Source: CAZYMI01 sp964648505
GTDB lineage: Bacteria; Pseudomonadota; Alphaproteobacteria; Micavibrionales; Micavibrionaceae
Reading direction: 5' to 3'
Assembly: GCA_964648505.1 (NCBI GenBank)
Contig: CAZYMI010000003.1
Location: forward strand, 62,001-126,000
DNA length: 64,000 nucleotides
The notes beneath the pieces are model-generated. The model saw nothing but the letters and a program-made list of their open reading frames with translations. It did no database searches and was not told the DNA's origin. Below, piece after piece: positions 18,407-26,841 of the stretch. Within the stretch, counting starts at the first letter, position 1; every line of letters begins with the position of its first letter. The position numbers and the translations under genes were made by a program.

Positions 18407-19318
18407 ATGAGTATTAATACGAATCACATCGAATTCAGACAGCTACGATACTTTGTTGCCGTTGCCGAAGAACTTCATTTTAGTAAAGCCGCACAAAAGC
18501 TACATATATCTCAGCCACCGTTATCCCAGCAGATCATGGCGCTTGAGGCGCATATTGGCACACCCCTCTTTATACGCACCAAAAGATGTGTACAGCTCAC
18601 AGATGCGGGCCGCGTTTTATTGTCCAGCGCGAAACGTATTTTAATGGATGTCGCGGAAACGGGGCGAAGAATTCAAGATGCCAGCACAGGTGAAATCGGC
18701 GAATTACGCATTGGGGTTAATTACTCGTCACCATTAAATCCCGTATTTTCAAGAATTATCCGGTCATACAAAAGCGCTTACCCAAAAATAAAAATATCAC
18801 TCATCGAAAATTCATCACCAAAACAAGAAATTTCATTACATGAAAATCTTATTGATGTGTGTTTTATCTGGCCCCTAAAAAAGAACACTGACAAAGAGAT
18901 ATCTTTTATTCCCGTTGCAAAAGATCCGTTACGCATTGTTGTGCCGCGTATGCACAAACTCGCACGCCAAAAATCTTTGAAACTTGATGATATTTTATCT
19001 GAGACAATATTTCTTACACCGCGCCAAACACGCACAGCACTGTATGAACATTTACAGTCTCTTTATATCAAAAAACATTTAGAACCCTTCATTCAGACAG
19101 ATATTGCGCAGCTACCCATTATTTTAAGTATGGTTGCTGCCCATCTTGGTGTTGGCATTTTGCCGCATTGGCTTGATATGCTTCAAAAAGACGATGTGGT
19201 TTTTAGGCCTATCGTAGGCATTCCCCAGCAAGACACTGTTTTCCCCCTCAGTATTGCCTATAGATCTAAAGACAACTCGCAAACAGTCAAAAACTTCCTC
19301 AAAATTGTAGAAAAATAG
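18407..19318 (+). CDS. LysR-family transcriptional regulator
   Basis: The 303-residue protein has the LysR winged helix-turn-helix (FRQLRYFVAVAEELHFSKAA, residues 10-29). The SQPPLSQQI recognition helix follows, then a periplasmic-binding-like effector domain from about residue 95. The subgroup resembles BenM/CatR-like regulators of aromatic or amino-acid metabolism. It is divergent from the 68-residue/racemase pair with 86 bases between starts, the classic layout for a LysR protein controlling its neighbour. The effector is unknown. Confidence 0.88.
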   Translation: MSINTNHIEFRQLRYFVAVAEELHFSKAAQKLHISQPPLSQQIMALEAHIGTPLFIRTKRCVQLTDAGRVLLSSAKRILMDVAETGRRIQDASTGEIGELRIGVNYSSPLNPVFSRIIRSYKSAYPKIKISLIENSSPKQEISLHENLIDVCFIWPLKKNTDKEISFIPVAKDPLRIVVPRMHKLARQKSLKLDDILSETIFLTPRQTRTALYEHLQSLYIKKHLEPFIQTDIAQLPIILSMVAAHLGVGILPHWLDMLQKDDVVFRPIVGIPQQDTVFPLSIAYRSKDNSQTVKNFLKIVEK

Positions 19319-19563
19319 CTTTTTAGCGATTTTACTTGCCTTTTGAAATAGGTGGTGTCATAGATGCGCCCGAGTTTGATTTAAAGCTCTAAACAATGTC
19401 CTGTCCCTCCTATTCAGGAACCGTGCCGCATAAGGTCCGGATTGGGTTTTTCCCTCGTCGTCATAGAGTTTCGCCTGTTTTGCAGGTGATCGATGCTCCA
19501 AGCGTTTAAGACCATCGTGGCCTTTAGCGTAGTTTTGACACGTTGAAAAAGAAAGAAAAACGA

Positions 19564-20907
19564 ATGACAAACCCTATCTCACCTTCTTTAAACACCTCTG
19601 GTTTCGGTGCTCTTGGCTTGCCTGAAACCCTTTTAAAAGCATTAGAGAAAATTGGATTCGAAACGCCAACACCCATCCAAACTCAAGCAATACCTCTTGC
19701 CCTAGCTGGACGCGATATTTTAGGATCAGCTGCCACCGGCACAGGGAAAACAGCAGCATTTGGCTTGCCCTTGCTTCATCACCTTATCAATAATCCTAAA
19801 GCTATCGCACTTGTAATGACGCCAACACGCGAACTGGCGCAGCAGGTTCTCACAACAATTTTGCCACTAACCGTTTATCACAAAGATATTCGATCCGCCC
19901 TTTTAATTGGTGGCGATTCTATGCAAAAACAACTTCGTCAATTGCAGTCTAACCCGCGCCTGATTGTTGGCACACCGGGCCGAATTAATGACCATCTTGC
20001 ACGACGCACCCTATCACTTACACATGCTAGCTTTCTGGTTCTTGATGAAACAGACAGGATGCTTGATATGGGCTTTGGCGTACAGATTGAACGTATTGCT
20101 CAGTTCATGCCTAAAAAACGCCAAACACTTTTATTTTCAGCAACGCTGCCCAATCAAATTCTAAAACTTGCTGCGGCATACCAAACAAACCCTGCGCGTA
20201 TTTCTGTTGATCAATCGCATAAGCCTGCGGCAAAAATTGTACAAGACAATATTCGTACAACTGAAGCTGATAAATTTAATTCACTGATGGACCAGATTGA
20301 ACAGCGTGATGGGTCAATCATCATCTTTGTAAAAACAAAATATGGAACAGAGCGTCTTGCAAAAAGACTGCGTAGCGAAGGTCAATCCGCCGATGCCATT
20401 CATGGTGATCTGCGTCAACGCCAACGTGAAAAAGTAATTGAAAAATTCCGTGATCAGCATTACCGCATTCTTGTTGCGACAGATGTCGCGGCACGCGGTC
20501 TTGATATTCCGCATATTGAGCATGTTATCAATTATGATCTGCCACAATGTCCGGAAGATTATATTCACCGTATTGGCCGGACTGCGCGCAATGGTGCCGA
20601 AGGTTGTGCTGTAAACCTACTCACACCAGCTGATGGCGCGAAGTGGAAAGCAATCTCGCGTCTTATGAATCCAGAAGAACGCGACGAGCGTCAATCTGGT
20701 GGTGAACGCCGCCCTGCACAGGACAAAAACAAATACGCAAAAAAACGACCATTTCGCCATCGCGGTCAGGGCAGCCACGGCGGACGCCCCCAGCAAGCGG
20801 GTAGGTCCGATTCCAGGTCCGAACCAAGATCAGGGGATCGCGCAACTGAGCGTCCGGCGCAGCGGTCTGGTGAACAACGGGCCCGCAGCTTTTCAGGACG
20901 CCGTTAA
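19564..20907 (+). CDS. rhlE: DEAD-box ATP-dependent RNA helicase, RhlE type
   Basis: The 447-residue helicase has the Q motif (GFETPTPIQTQAI), Walker A TGTGKT, PTRELAQQ, TPGRI, SAT and C-terminal motifs ARGLDIPH and YIHRIGRTAR. Motif II reads DETD instead of the usual DEAD, while the Mg-binding acidic residues remain. An Arg/Gly/Gln-rich basic tail from about residue 375 likely binds RNA. Such helicases assist ribosome assembly and mRNA decay, often in the cold. An in-frame TTG at 19543 would add seven Lys/Glu residues; the ATG at 19564 matches family N-termini better. The 245 bases between the LysR stop and this start hold no recognisable gene and may be a long leader. Confidence 0.92.
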   Translation: MTNPISPSLNTSGFGALGLPETLLKALEKIGFETPTPIQTQAIPLALAGRDILGSAATGTGKTAAFGLPLLHHLINNPKAIALVMTPTRELAQQVLTTILPLTVYHKDIRSALLIGGDSMQKQLRQLQSNPRLIVGTPGRINDHLARRTLSLTHASFLVLDETDRMLDMGFGVQIERIAQFMPKKRQTLLFSATLPNQILKLAAAYQTNPARISVDQSHKPAAKIVQDNIRTTEADKFNSLMDQIEQRDGSIIIFVKTKYGTERLAKRLRSEGQSADAIHGDLRQRQREKVIEKFRDQHYRILVATDVAARGLDIPHIEHVINYDLPQCPEDYIHRIGRTARNGAEGCAVNLLTPADGAKWKAISRLMNPEERDERQSGGERRPAQDKNKYAKKRPFRHRGQGSHGGRPQQAGRSDSRSEPRSGDRATERPAQRSGEQRARSFSGRR

Positions 20908-20961
20908 AACGAATCACTTTTTTAAGAACTATTAAATCTCCGAAAAAACGTTCAAAATTTT

Positions 20962-20990
20962 AAATAGACACTCTAAAAATGTCTATTTTT
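20962..20990 (+). terminator. Weak putative terminator after rhlE
   Basis: A nine-base-pair AT-rich stem (20962-20970 with 20980-20988) ends in a T run, 55 bases after the helicase stop. A second small hairpin, CGAAAAA at 20994-21000 with TTTTTCG at 21006-21012, is followed by six Ts. Either could end the transcript; both are weaker than the other terminators in this window. Confidence 0.45.
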
Positions 20991-21122
20991 GAGCGAAAAA
21001 GGGGGTTTTTCGTGTTTTTTGTGCATAATTACGATCTAAAACATCAATAAATATTGAGGTTTCCGAGAATCAAGCCTACCTTGAACACTCTTAAATTCAA
21101 CCTTTACATGGGAAGAACAACT

Positions 21123-21422
21123 ATGGCTACAGCTACACAACCAACAGTGACCATGAAGCAAATTGCTGCTTTGATCGCCGAAAAACAGGAGATCTCAAAA
21201 AAGCAAGCAAATGAAATCATGGATGATCTGATTACACATCTGGTCAAAAATCTGAAAAAAGGCAACCGTGTCCGTATGGCCGGCCTTGGTATTTTGCAAG
21301 TTCGCAAGCGCGCTGCTCGTATGGGCCGCAACCCTGCTACTGGCGAAGCCATCAAAATTCCAGCAAAAAAGAAAATTGCTTTCCGCGCTGCGAAAGAACT
21401 TAAAGAAGCCGTCGGCAAATAA
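21123..21422 (+). CDS. HU/IHF-family DNA-binding protein
   Basis: The 99-residue protein has the HU fold, including the beta-arm segment AARMGRNPATGEAIKIPA, which contacts the minor groove. The usual FGTF in the preceding turn is replaced by LGILQV, a small deviation from HU-alpha/beta. It bends or compacts DNA as a nucleoid protein. The open frame reaches back to 21054, but the ATG at 21123 has GGAAG seven bases upstream and matches family length plus a short N-terminal extension. It is monocistronic with a strong terminator. Confidence 0.9.
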   Translation: MATATQPTVTMKQIAALIAEKQEISKKQANEIMDDLITHLVKNLKKGNRVRMAGLGILQVRKRAARMGRNPATGEAIKIPAKKKIAFRAAKELKEAVGK

Positions 21423-21441
21423 GCCAATCTGGTTTTTATTA

Positions 21442-21477
21442 AAACCACCTTTGTTTTAGGCAAAGGTGGTTTTTTTA
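21442..21477 (+). terminator. Rho-independent terminator of the HU-family gene
   Basis: A 13-base-pair stem (21442-21454 with 21462-21474, seven-base loop) runs into a T tract. It begins 20 bases after the HU-type stop codon. Confidence 0.92.
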
Positions 21478-21491
21478 TGCTATAAATACGC

Positions 21492-21842
21492 ATGTTTTTG
21501 CTTTTTAAAACCATTGTTTCAGGCCTTATTATTGCCCTTGCAAGCACTGTGGCCAAACGGTTTCCTTTACTTGGGGCAATTCTTGTCTCTATTCCACTCA
21601 CATCACTTTTAACGGCACTTTGGCTGCATGTTGAAACAGGTGATAACCAAAAAATCGCAAGTTTTCTGGGCAACGTTTTCTGGGCACATCTGCCAACGCT
21701 CATTTTTTTTGTAGTCACGCCCTATATGTTAAGAAATGGTTATGAATTCTGGATATCTTTGATAATAGGGATGGCCATAACGACTGTAACCTTTTTCATC
21801 TACGCCCGAATATTAAGGGAGTTTGGCATTAATATTTATTGA
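21492..21842 (+). CDS. DUF3147-family integral membrane protein
   Basis: The 116-residue protein has about four hydrophobic helices. It contains the family-like pattern of a GLIIALAS start, AKRFPLLGAILVSIPLTSLL and a later LPTLIFFVVTP. The molecular role of DUF3147 proteins is not known. It ends only 13 bases before the TTG start of msrB, so the two may be cotranscribed. Confidence 0.7.
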   Translation: MFLLFKTIVSGLIIALASTVAKRFPLLGAILVSIPLTSLLTALWLHVETGDNQKIASFLGNVFWAHLPTLIFFVVTPYMLRNGYEFWISLIIGMAITTVTFFIYARILREFGINIY

Positions 21843-21855
21843 GCAGGAGTTTGTT

Positions 21856-22404
21856 TTGAAGTCATTTATGACCCGTCTACTAATTGGTACAGCAATTATT
21901 GCTTTTACACTATCTACAGCAAGCTACGCCCAGGAGAGAAAAATGCCCGATAAAAAGCCATTAACAGAGTATGTCACTAAGAAAGATGGTACAGAGCCTG
22001 CTTTCCGTAATGAATATTGGGATAATCATGAAGAAGGTATCTATGTCGATATCAATTCAGGGGAGCCTCTTTTTTCATCAAAAGACAAATATGATTCAGG
22101 TACAGGTTGGCCCAGTTTCACAAAACCTATAAACCCTCAGGAAATTGAGGAAGTTGAAGATAACAGCTTCTTCACCAGACGCACGGAAGTGCGCGCCAAA
22201 AACTCTGACTCACATTTAGGGCATGTGTTTGATGATGGACCGCGTGAATTGGGCGGTAAGCGTTACTGCTTAAATTCGGCGTCTCTTCAATTTATTGCCA
22301 AAAAAGACCTGGAAGAAAAAGGTTATGGCGATTTAAAGAAGCTTTTTGAAAGCACATCCGATACAGATACTAAAGCCAAAGCTCACGTTGAAAAAACTAA
22401 GTAA
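21856..22404 (+). CDS. msrB: Exported peptide-methionine (R)-S-oxide reductase MsrB
   Basis: The protein carries a Sec signal peptide (cleavage likely after ASYA, residue 25), followed by an MsrB domain. It reduces methionine-R-sulfoxide, here presumably in the periplasm. The catalytic cysteine is in RYCLNSAS (Cys138). The paired CxxC zinc ligands of many MsrBs are absent: the positions read SGEP and SGTG. The TTG at 21856 has AGGAG six bases upstream and gives 182 residues; an ATG at 21868 is the alternative. The end overlaps the convergent TerC-family gene by eight bases. Confidence 0.88.
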   Translation: MKSFMTRLLIGTAIIAFTLSTASYAQERKMPDKKPLTEYVTKKDGTEPAFRNEYWDNHEEGIYVDINSGEPLFSSKDKYDSGTGWPSFTKPINPQEIEEVEDNSFFTRRTEVRAKNSDSHLGHVFDDGPRELGGKRYCLNSASLQFIAKKDLEEKGYGDLKKLFESTSDTDTKAKAHVEKTK

Positions 22405-23380
22405 TCTTTCTGGTTTTATATAAAGAATACACAACACCTGCGCCCAGTATTGCAAACGTGATTGCAAGAGAAAGTGCGGGTGGAAATTTTTCAAGCTGTA
22501 GAAAATCTGCAATAAATATTTTTGACCCAATAAAGATCAAAAGAGCAGATAGGGCATATTTCAGATAATGGAATCTTTCAACCATCGCTGCCAAAGCAAA
22601 ATATAAAGCCCTTAATCCTAAAATTGCGAATATGTTACTGGTGTATATTATAAATGTGTCTGTCGTAATATTAAAAATAGCAGGCACTGAATCAACTGCA
22701 AAAATAACATCTGCGATTTCAATTAAAATTAAAGCCACCATTAAAGGGGTCATATAATTTGATATTTTTCCTGTTAAAGGATCTTTTTTCTTAATAAAAA
22801 AGCTTTGCCCATGCAGTTCATCTGTAACTTTAAAATGCTTACGAATAAACTTAAGGAGAGGGTTTTGCGATAAATCAGATTGTTCTTGATCCGCAAAAAT
22901 AATCATCTTGACGCCTGTCGCGATAAGAAAGATTGCGAACACATAAAGAAGCCACGAAAACTCAGAAACAAGCGCAGCGCCAACACCAATCATAACGCCT
23001 CTTAAAACAATAACACCTAAAATTCCCCAAAACAGAACGCGATGTTGATACTGTCTTGGAATCGAAAAGAACCCAAAAATCATGGCGATAACAAAAATAT
23101 TATCCATCGCCAGTGTTTTCTCAACAATAAAACCTGTCAGGTAATTAAGGCCATGCTCCGATCCACGCGCATACCAAACCCAAACGCCAAACAATAACCC
23201 TACGGAAATATAAAAAGAAGAAAGCTTAAGACTTTCAGCAACACCAATTTCATGATTATCGCGGTTGAGGATCCCAAGGTCCAGAACCAAAAGAAATGTT
23301 ACAAGACCCAAAAAAGAAACCCAGAACCAAACAGGTGTACCCAGGAAATCCTGCGAAAGAAATGTTAAAAGATAATCCAT
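22397..23380 (-). CDS. TerC/Alx-family integral membrane protein (probable Mn export)
   Basis: The 327-residue protein has about nine hydrophobic helices. It carries the conserved TerC acidic motifs LVLDLGILN (near residue 32), AMDNIFV (near 91) and EIADVIFAVDSVPA (near 218). Length matches E. coli Alx, which is linked to manganese export and high pH. Its ATG is preceded by a structured leader and a consensus promoter (separate entries). The Shine-Dalgarno AGGGAG lies partly inside a leader helix, suggesting translational control as for E. coli alx. Confidence 0.86.
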   Translation of the reverse strand: MDYLLTFLSQDFLGTPVWFWVSFLGLVTFLLVLDLGILNRDNHEIGVAESLKLSSFYISVGLLFGVWVWYARGSEHGLNYLTGFIVEKTLAMDNIFVIAMIFGFFSIPRQYQHRVLFWGILGVIVLRGVMIGVGAALVSEFSWLLYVFAIFLIATGVKMIIFADQEQSDLSQNPLLKFIRKHFKVTDELHGQSFFIKKKDPLTGKISNYMTPLMVALILIEIADVIFAVDSVPAIFNITTDTFIIYTSNIFAILGLRALYFALAAMVERFHYLKYALSALLIFIGSKIFIADFLQLEKFPPALSLAITFAILGAGVVYSLYKTRKIT

Positions 23381-23385
23381 TTTGA

Positions 23386-23469
23386 CTCCCTCTGACGTTC
23401 TAGATGAATATTATTCTAGATAAATTTCTAGTTCCGACATCGCTAAAGAATGCACTTTAACCAGAGGGG
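23386..23469 (-). promoter_or_regulatory. Structured 5' leader of the TerC/Alx-family gene (candidate riboswitch)
   Basis: On the minus strand, CCCTCTG (23468-23462) can pair with CAGAGGG (23394-23388), closing a loop of about 67 bases. The 3' strand of this helix contains most of the AGGGAG ribosome-binding site. Inside are a TAAAG/CTTTA hairpin and three CTAG elements (23428-23431, 23416-23419, 23400-23403). The first CTAGA can pair with either later copy, giving two exclusive hairpins. This is an architecture expected of a translational switch. It does not obviously match the yybP-ykoY manganese riboswitch known upstream of alx. Ligand and class are unknown. Confidence 0.5.
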
Positions 23470-23488
23470 CCCGCAACTATTAAAGACA

Positions 23489-23516
23489 ATTATAGTACAT
23501 AATCAAACTTTGTCAA
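23489..23516 (-). promoter_or_regulatory. Consensus sigma-70 promoter of the TerC/Alx-family gene
   Basis: Read on the minus strand, TTGACA (23516-23511) and TATAAT (23494-23489) are both perfect consensus hexamers with a 16-base spacer. It overlaps the last codons of the upstream methyltransferase gene. Transcription would start near 23482, giving a leader of about 100 bases that contains the fold described separately. Confidence 0.8.
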
Positions 23517-24699
23517 TTCCATCTTCAAAAGAAAGGCATGTTTCAAGATAGTGGCTACGAATACTAAAAAAATCTTTTGTTTTTTTTATATGCTCGAGAT
23601 AGATGTTTCGTTTTTGATAATGCTGATCGCGCGATGCTACAATCATAATATTCTTTGATGTATGAATGCTTGAAATAAACTCAAAGATTTTGGTTTTGTA
23701 TCCGTATAATTCTAATATCTGGGAACGCAGAATGTCTGTTGCCATTTCAGCTTGACGTTCCATAAAAATTCCATGACTCGTGATAAAATCTAATGGCGTG
23801 TCTGTTTTTCTTTTTTCCATTTCTCGCCTGATTTGTTTATGACAGCAAGGTGCTACAACAATCAAATCTGCTTTTGCCCTTATTCCTTTAGCAATAGCGT
23901 CATCTGTTGCTGTATCGCACGCATGCAATGCGATCATAACAGACGCGCCATCTGCTTTATATTGAGCAATGTTCCCACGAGTAAAATATAGATCTGCGAA
24001 ATTATTTTTCTTCGCAATATCGTTACAAAACTGAACAAGATCTGGTCTACTTTCAACACCTTCTACAACTGCATTTAAACCCATTGTTGTTCGTACATAA
24101 TCATAAAGGGAAAAAGTTAAATAGCCTTTCCCTGACCCCATATCAGCAATCTTCAAATTATTTTTTGAGGGTAGATCCCTAATAAGACCAGACATGATTT
24201 CAATATATTTTTCAATTTGACGAAGTTTATCTTGTGCATCTTTACGAACATGGCCATCAGAAGAGGTGATACCAAGATCTGTAAGGTAAGATTTAGAAAC
24301 CGTTTGTAATAAGCGTTTTTTCTTACGGTCATGACTCTGATCTGGCAAAGTTTTATAAGATGGCGACTTAACCAATATTCTATATATTTGACCATCAGAT
24401 GTTTCCAACTGCGTGTCATTTAGTATCGTGAAAAGTGTTAAACTATAAAAACCAGCATCAATAAATTCAGAAAGTTTTTTTATAATTTCTGCTAAAGCGT
24501 AATTTTTAATGATGTCGCGTGTTTTATAACGATATGTAACGCTCATCATAACGCTGCGCTTAATATTTACTTTTCTAAGAATAAGAGATTTAAGTTCTGG
24601 CTCCGTCCCCTTATAATCACTTGCTATGAGCTGCACAAAACGATGCCCTTCAAGACTATCGTCAAATAGCTTAATAAAACTCTCAGCTTCTTTTTTCAT
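23503..24699 (-). CDS. Class I SAM-dependent methyltransferase (Methyltransf_32-like)
   Basis: With the ATG at 24699 the protein has 398 residues; an upstream in-frame GTG at 24762 would add 21. An N-terminal region with no clear family precedes a methyltransferase domain. Its SAM motif IADMGSGKGYLTFSLYDYV lies near residue 185, followed by HACDTATDDAI and VVAPCCHKQIR. The HACDTA plus PCCH combination is typical of the PF13679 family, found in bacteria, fungi and plants; substrates are mostly unknown, with RNA modification suspected. It stands alone. Confidence 0.75.
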   Translation of the reverse strand: MKKEAESFIKLFDDSLEGHRFVQLIASDYKGTEPELKSLILRKVNIKRSVMMSVTYRYKTRDIIKNYALAEIIKKLSEFIDAGFYSLTLFTILNDTQLETSDGQIYRILVKSPSYKTLPDQSHDRKKKRLLQTVSKSYLTDLGITSSDGHVRKDAQDKLRQIEKYIEIMSGLIRDLPSKNNLKIADMGSGKGYLTFSLYDYVRTTMGLNAVVEGVESRPDLVQFCNDIAKKNNFADLYFTRGNIAQYKADGASVMIALHACDTATDDAIAKGIRAKADLIVVAPCCHKQIRREMEKRKTDTPLDFITSHGIFMERQAEMATDILRSQILELYGYKTKIFEFISSIHTSKNIMIVASRDQHYQKRNIYLEHIKKTKDFFSIRSHYLETCLSFEDGIDKV

Positions 24700-24798
24700 T
24701 GAATTGAGCCTGTAACTTAGATTGTTTCTTTTAACCTTGAGTAAGTGTAAACAATAAGGCACAATTCATCATCTGTAAAATTTCATCTCACTGGCGCC

Positions 24799-25803
24799 AT
24801 GAACGATTCAAATAAAATATATATGGTTACGCAAACACTCGCATTAGTTGGCCTTATGGCTGTCTTATGGCTTGGATTGTTACCTGCCTTTCTGGCGGGC
24901 TTATTCGTTTACTTTATTGTTGAGTTTGGGACTCGACTGCTCGGGCGGGCCGGTATTATTCCAACAACAGGTAAAATCATTCTTTTAGGCATTATTGCAC
25001 TAATCACAATTTCAGGAATTGTAGCCGTTGTCTTATCTTCTGTATCTTACTTTTCTGAAGGACCTGAGAGTTTCGCCGTTTTATTCCAAAAAATTGCTGA
25101 CATTGTTGCAACTGCACGCGATTATTTACCACTTTGGGTACAAGAATATTTACCAAATAATATTGATGAGTGGCAAATTGCATCGTCAAAATGGCTACGG
25201 GATAATGCTGAATATTTTAGTTTTTTTGGCAAGGAAATTGGAATCTTTCTGGTTCATATTATTGTCGGGATGATTATTGGTGGCATGATTGCTATCAATC
25301 CTGCATTTCAGAAAATTAATGGACCCTTAGCACAGGGATTAAGCGAACGGGTGGATTTTTTAAGCACTGCTTTTAAACGAATTGTTTTTTCTCAAATCAG
25401 AATTTCGGCACTAAACACTTTTCTAACAGGGATTTTTCTGGTGATTATTTTACCTTTAACAGGGAATCACCTTCCTTTAACAAAAACCATGATTGCCGTT
25501 ACTTTTGTGGCAGGTCTCTTACCTATTATTGGTAACCTTATTTCAAACACTGTTATTTTTCTAATTGCTTTAAGCGTTTCGCCGCTAACAGCTTTTTGCG
25601 CCCTGTTTTACCTGATTGTTATTCATAAGCTAGAATATTTTTTCAATGCACATATTATTGGAACGCAAATTAAAGCCAAAGCATGGGAGATTTTGCTAAC
25701 CATGCTGGTAATGGAAACCGTATTCGGTATAGCCGGCTTGATTGCTGCGCCCATTTACTATGCTTATCTTAAAGATGAGCTAACAGCACGTAAGTTAATT
25801 TAA
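24799..25803 (+). CDS. AI-2E family (PerM/YdiK-type) membrane transporter
   Basis: The 334-residue protein has paired hydrophobic helices at the N-terminus, a soluble stretch (about 85-145), then about five further helices. The conserved C-terminal LPIIGNLISNTVIFLIAL segment is also present. This is the AI-2E (UPF0118) layout. Members export varied substrates such as autoinducer-2 or act in sodium/proton exchange; the substrate here is not predictable. It converges on hemH with a 15-base gap. Confidence 0.82.
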   Translation: MNDSNKIYMVTQTLALVGLMAVLWLGLLPAFLAGLFVYFIVEFGTRLLGRAGIIPTTGKIILLGIIALITISGIVAVVLSSVSYFSEGPESFAVLFQKIADIVATARDYLPLWVQEYLPNNIDEWQIASSKWLRDNAEYFSFFGKEIGIFLVHIIVGMIIGGMIAINPAFQKINGPLAQGLSERVDFLSTAFKRIVFSQIRISALNTFLTGIFLVIILPLTGNHLPLTKTMIAVTFVAGLLPIIGNLISNTVIFLIALSVSPLTAFCALFYLIVIHKLEYFFNAHIIGTQIKAKAWEILLTMLVMETVFGIAGLIAAPIYYAYLKDELTARKLI

Positions 25804-25818
25804 TACGATCACTAAACT

Positions 25819-26841
25819 TTATAACCAGCCTTGTAATTCTCGCTTAATAACATGTTCAATTACATTCATTCCTTCGACAGAATCATTAAGGCATGGAATA
25901 TAAGAAAAATTCTCTCCGCCATTTGCTAAAAAATCATCTCTTAATTCTATATTTAGTTCTTCAAGTGTTTCCAAGCAATCTGATACAAAGCCTGGTGCTA
26001 TAACAGCAATGTTTTTTGCACGCGATAATTTCGCTAAATCAACTACAGTCTTATCTGTATAAGGCTGAAGCCATTCTTCGGGTCCAAAGCGTGATTGGAA
26101 TGTTAGCAGCCATTGATCTTCAGGCCAGCCCATTTCTTCACGTAATAACCGCGAGGTTTTTGCGCAAAAGCAGTGATAAGGATCCCCTTCAAGCAAATAT
26201 CTTTTCGGAACGCCATGGAAAGAGGTGATAAGCATATCAGGCTTCCATCTCAGGGTCTTGAGATGCTTTGTGATAGATGAAGCCAGTGCTTGAATATAAA
26301 AAGGATCGTCATGATAGGTTGGAACGCATCTTACTGCAGGTTGCCAGTTTCTTTTTTTAAGATCATCGAAAGCTTTATCATAAACTGTTGCGCTTGTAGC
26401 CGCACAATATTGAGGATAAAGCGCATACAAAAGAATTTTCTGACACTCCGAATCAATTAGTTTTTGGATTTTTTCTGAAATGGAAGGATTGCCATATCGC
26501 ATAGCCCATTCACACACAATATCAGGGTAAAGACTTGAAAATTGACCTTCAAGATTTTTGCATTGTGCCCGTGTAATGGTCATTAAGGGGGATTCATCTT
26601 TTTCTTTATTCCAAATTGTTTTATAAGCATGTCCACTTCTAAAAGGACGCGACGTTAAAATAAACAAATTTAAAATAATCTGCCAAAGAATTGGGTTTAC
26701 ATCAATAACACGTCGATCACTTAGAAATTCTTTTAAATATCGGCGCATAGACCAATAATCTGTTCCATCTGGCGTTCCTAAATTTATAATCAAAACACCG
26801 ATTTTTTGCTTTTGAATGACTGGATGATTATTTGGTAGCAT
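25819..26841 (-). CDS. hemH: Ferrochelatase
   Basis: The 340-residue enzyme inserts ferrous iron into protoporphyrin IX, the last step of heme synthesis. Family signatures include IGVLIINLGTPDG (near residue 14), LSDRRVID, the catalytic histidine in ITSFHGVPKRY and the C-terminal acidic segment ETLEELN. No C-terminal iron-sulfur cysteine cluster is evident. It is the last gene of the seven-gene heme operon and overlaps the hemY-type gene by 14 bases. Confidence 0.95.
   Translation of the reverse strand: MLPNNHPVIQKQKIGVLIINLGTPDGTDYWSMRRYLKEFLSDRRVIDVNPILWQIILNLFILTSRPFRSGHAYKTIWNKEKDESPLMTITRAQCKNLEGQFSSLYPDIVCEWAMRYGNPSISEKIQKLIDSECQKILLYALYPQYCAATSATVYDKAFDDLKKRNWQPAVRCVPTYHDDPFYIQALASSITKHLKTLRWKPDMLITSFHGVPKRYLLEGDPYHCFCAKTSRLLREEMGWPEDQWLLTFQSRFGPEEWLQPYTDKTVVDLAKLSRAKNIAVIAPGFVSDCLETLEELNIELRDDFLANGGENFSYIPCLNDSVEGMNVIEHVIKRELQGWL

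Noticed and set aside
19358..19570. 70-codon minus-strand frame upstream of rhlE
   Set aside because: No ribosome-binding site or family; it overlaps the helicase start and the region is more likely a leader.
23386..23469. Direct assignment of the leader as a yybP-ykoY riboswitch
   Set aside because: The family context fits, but the conserved loop sequences I recall for that class are not seen; kept as an unclassified leader.
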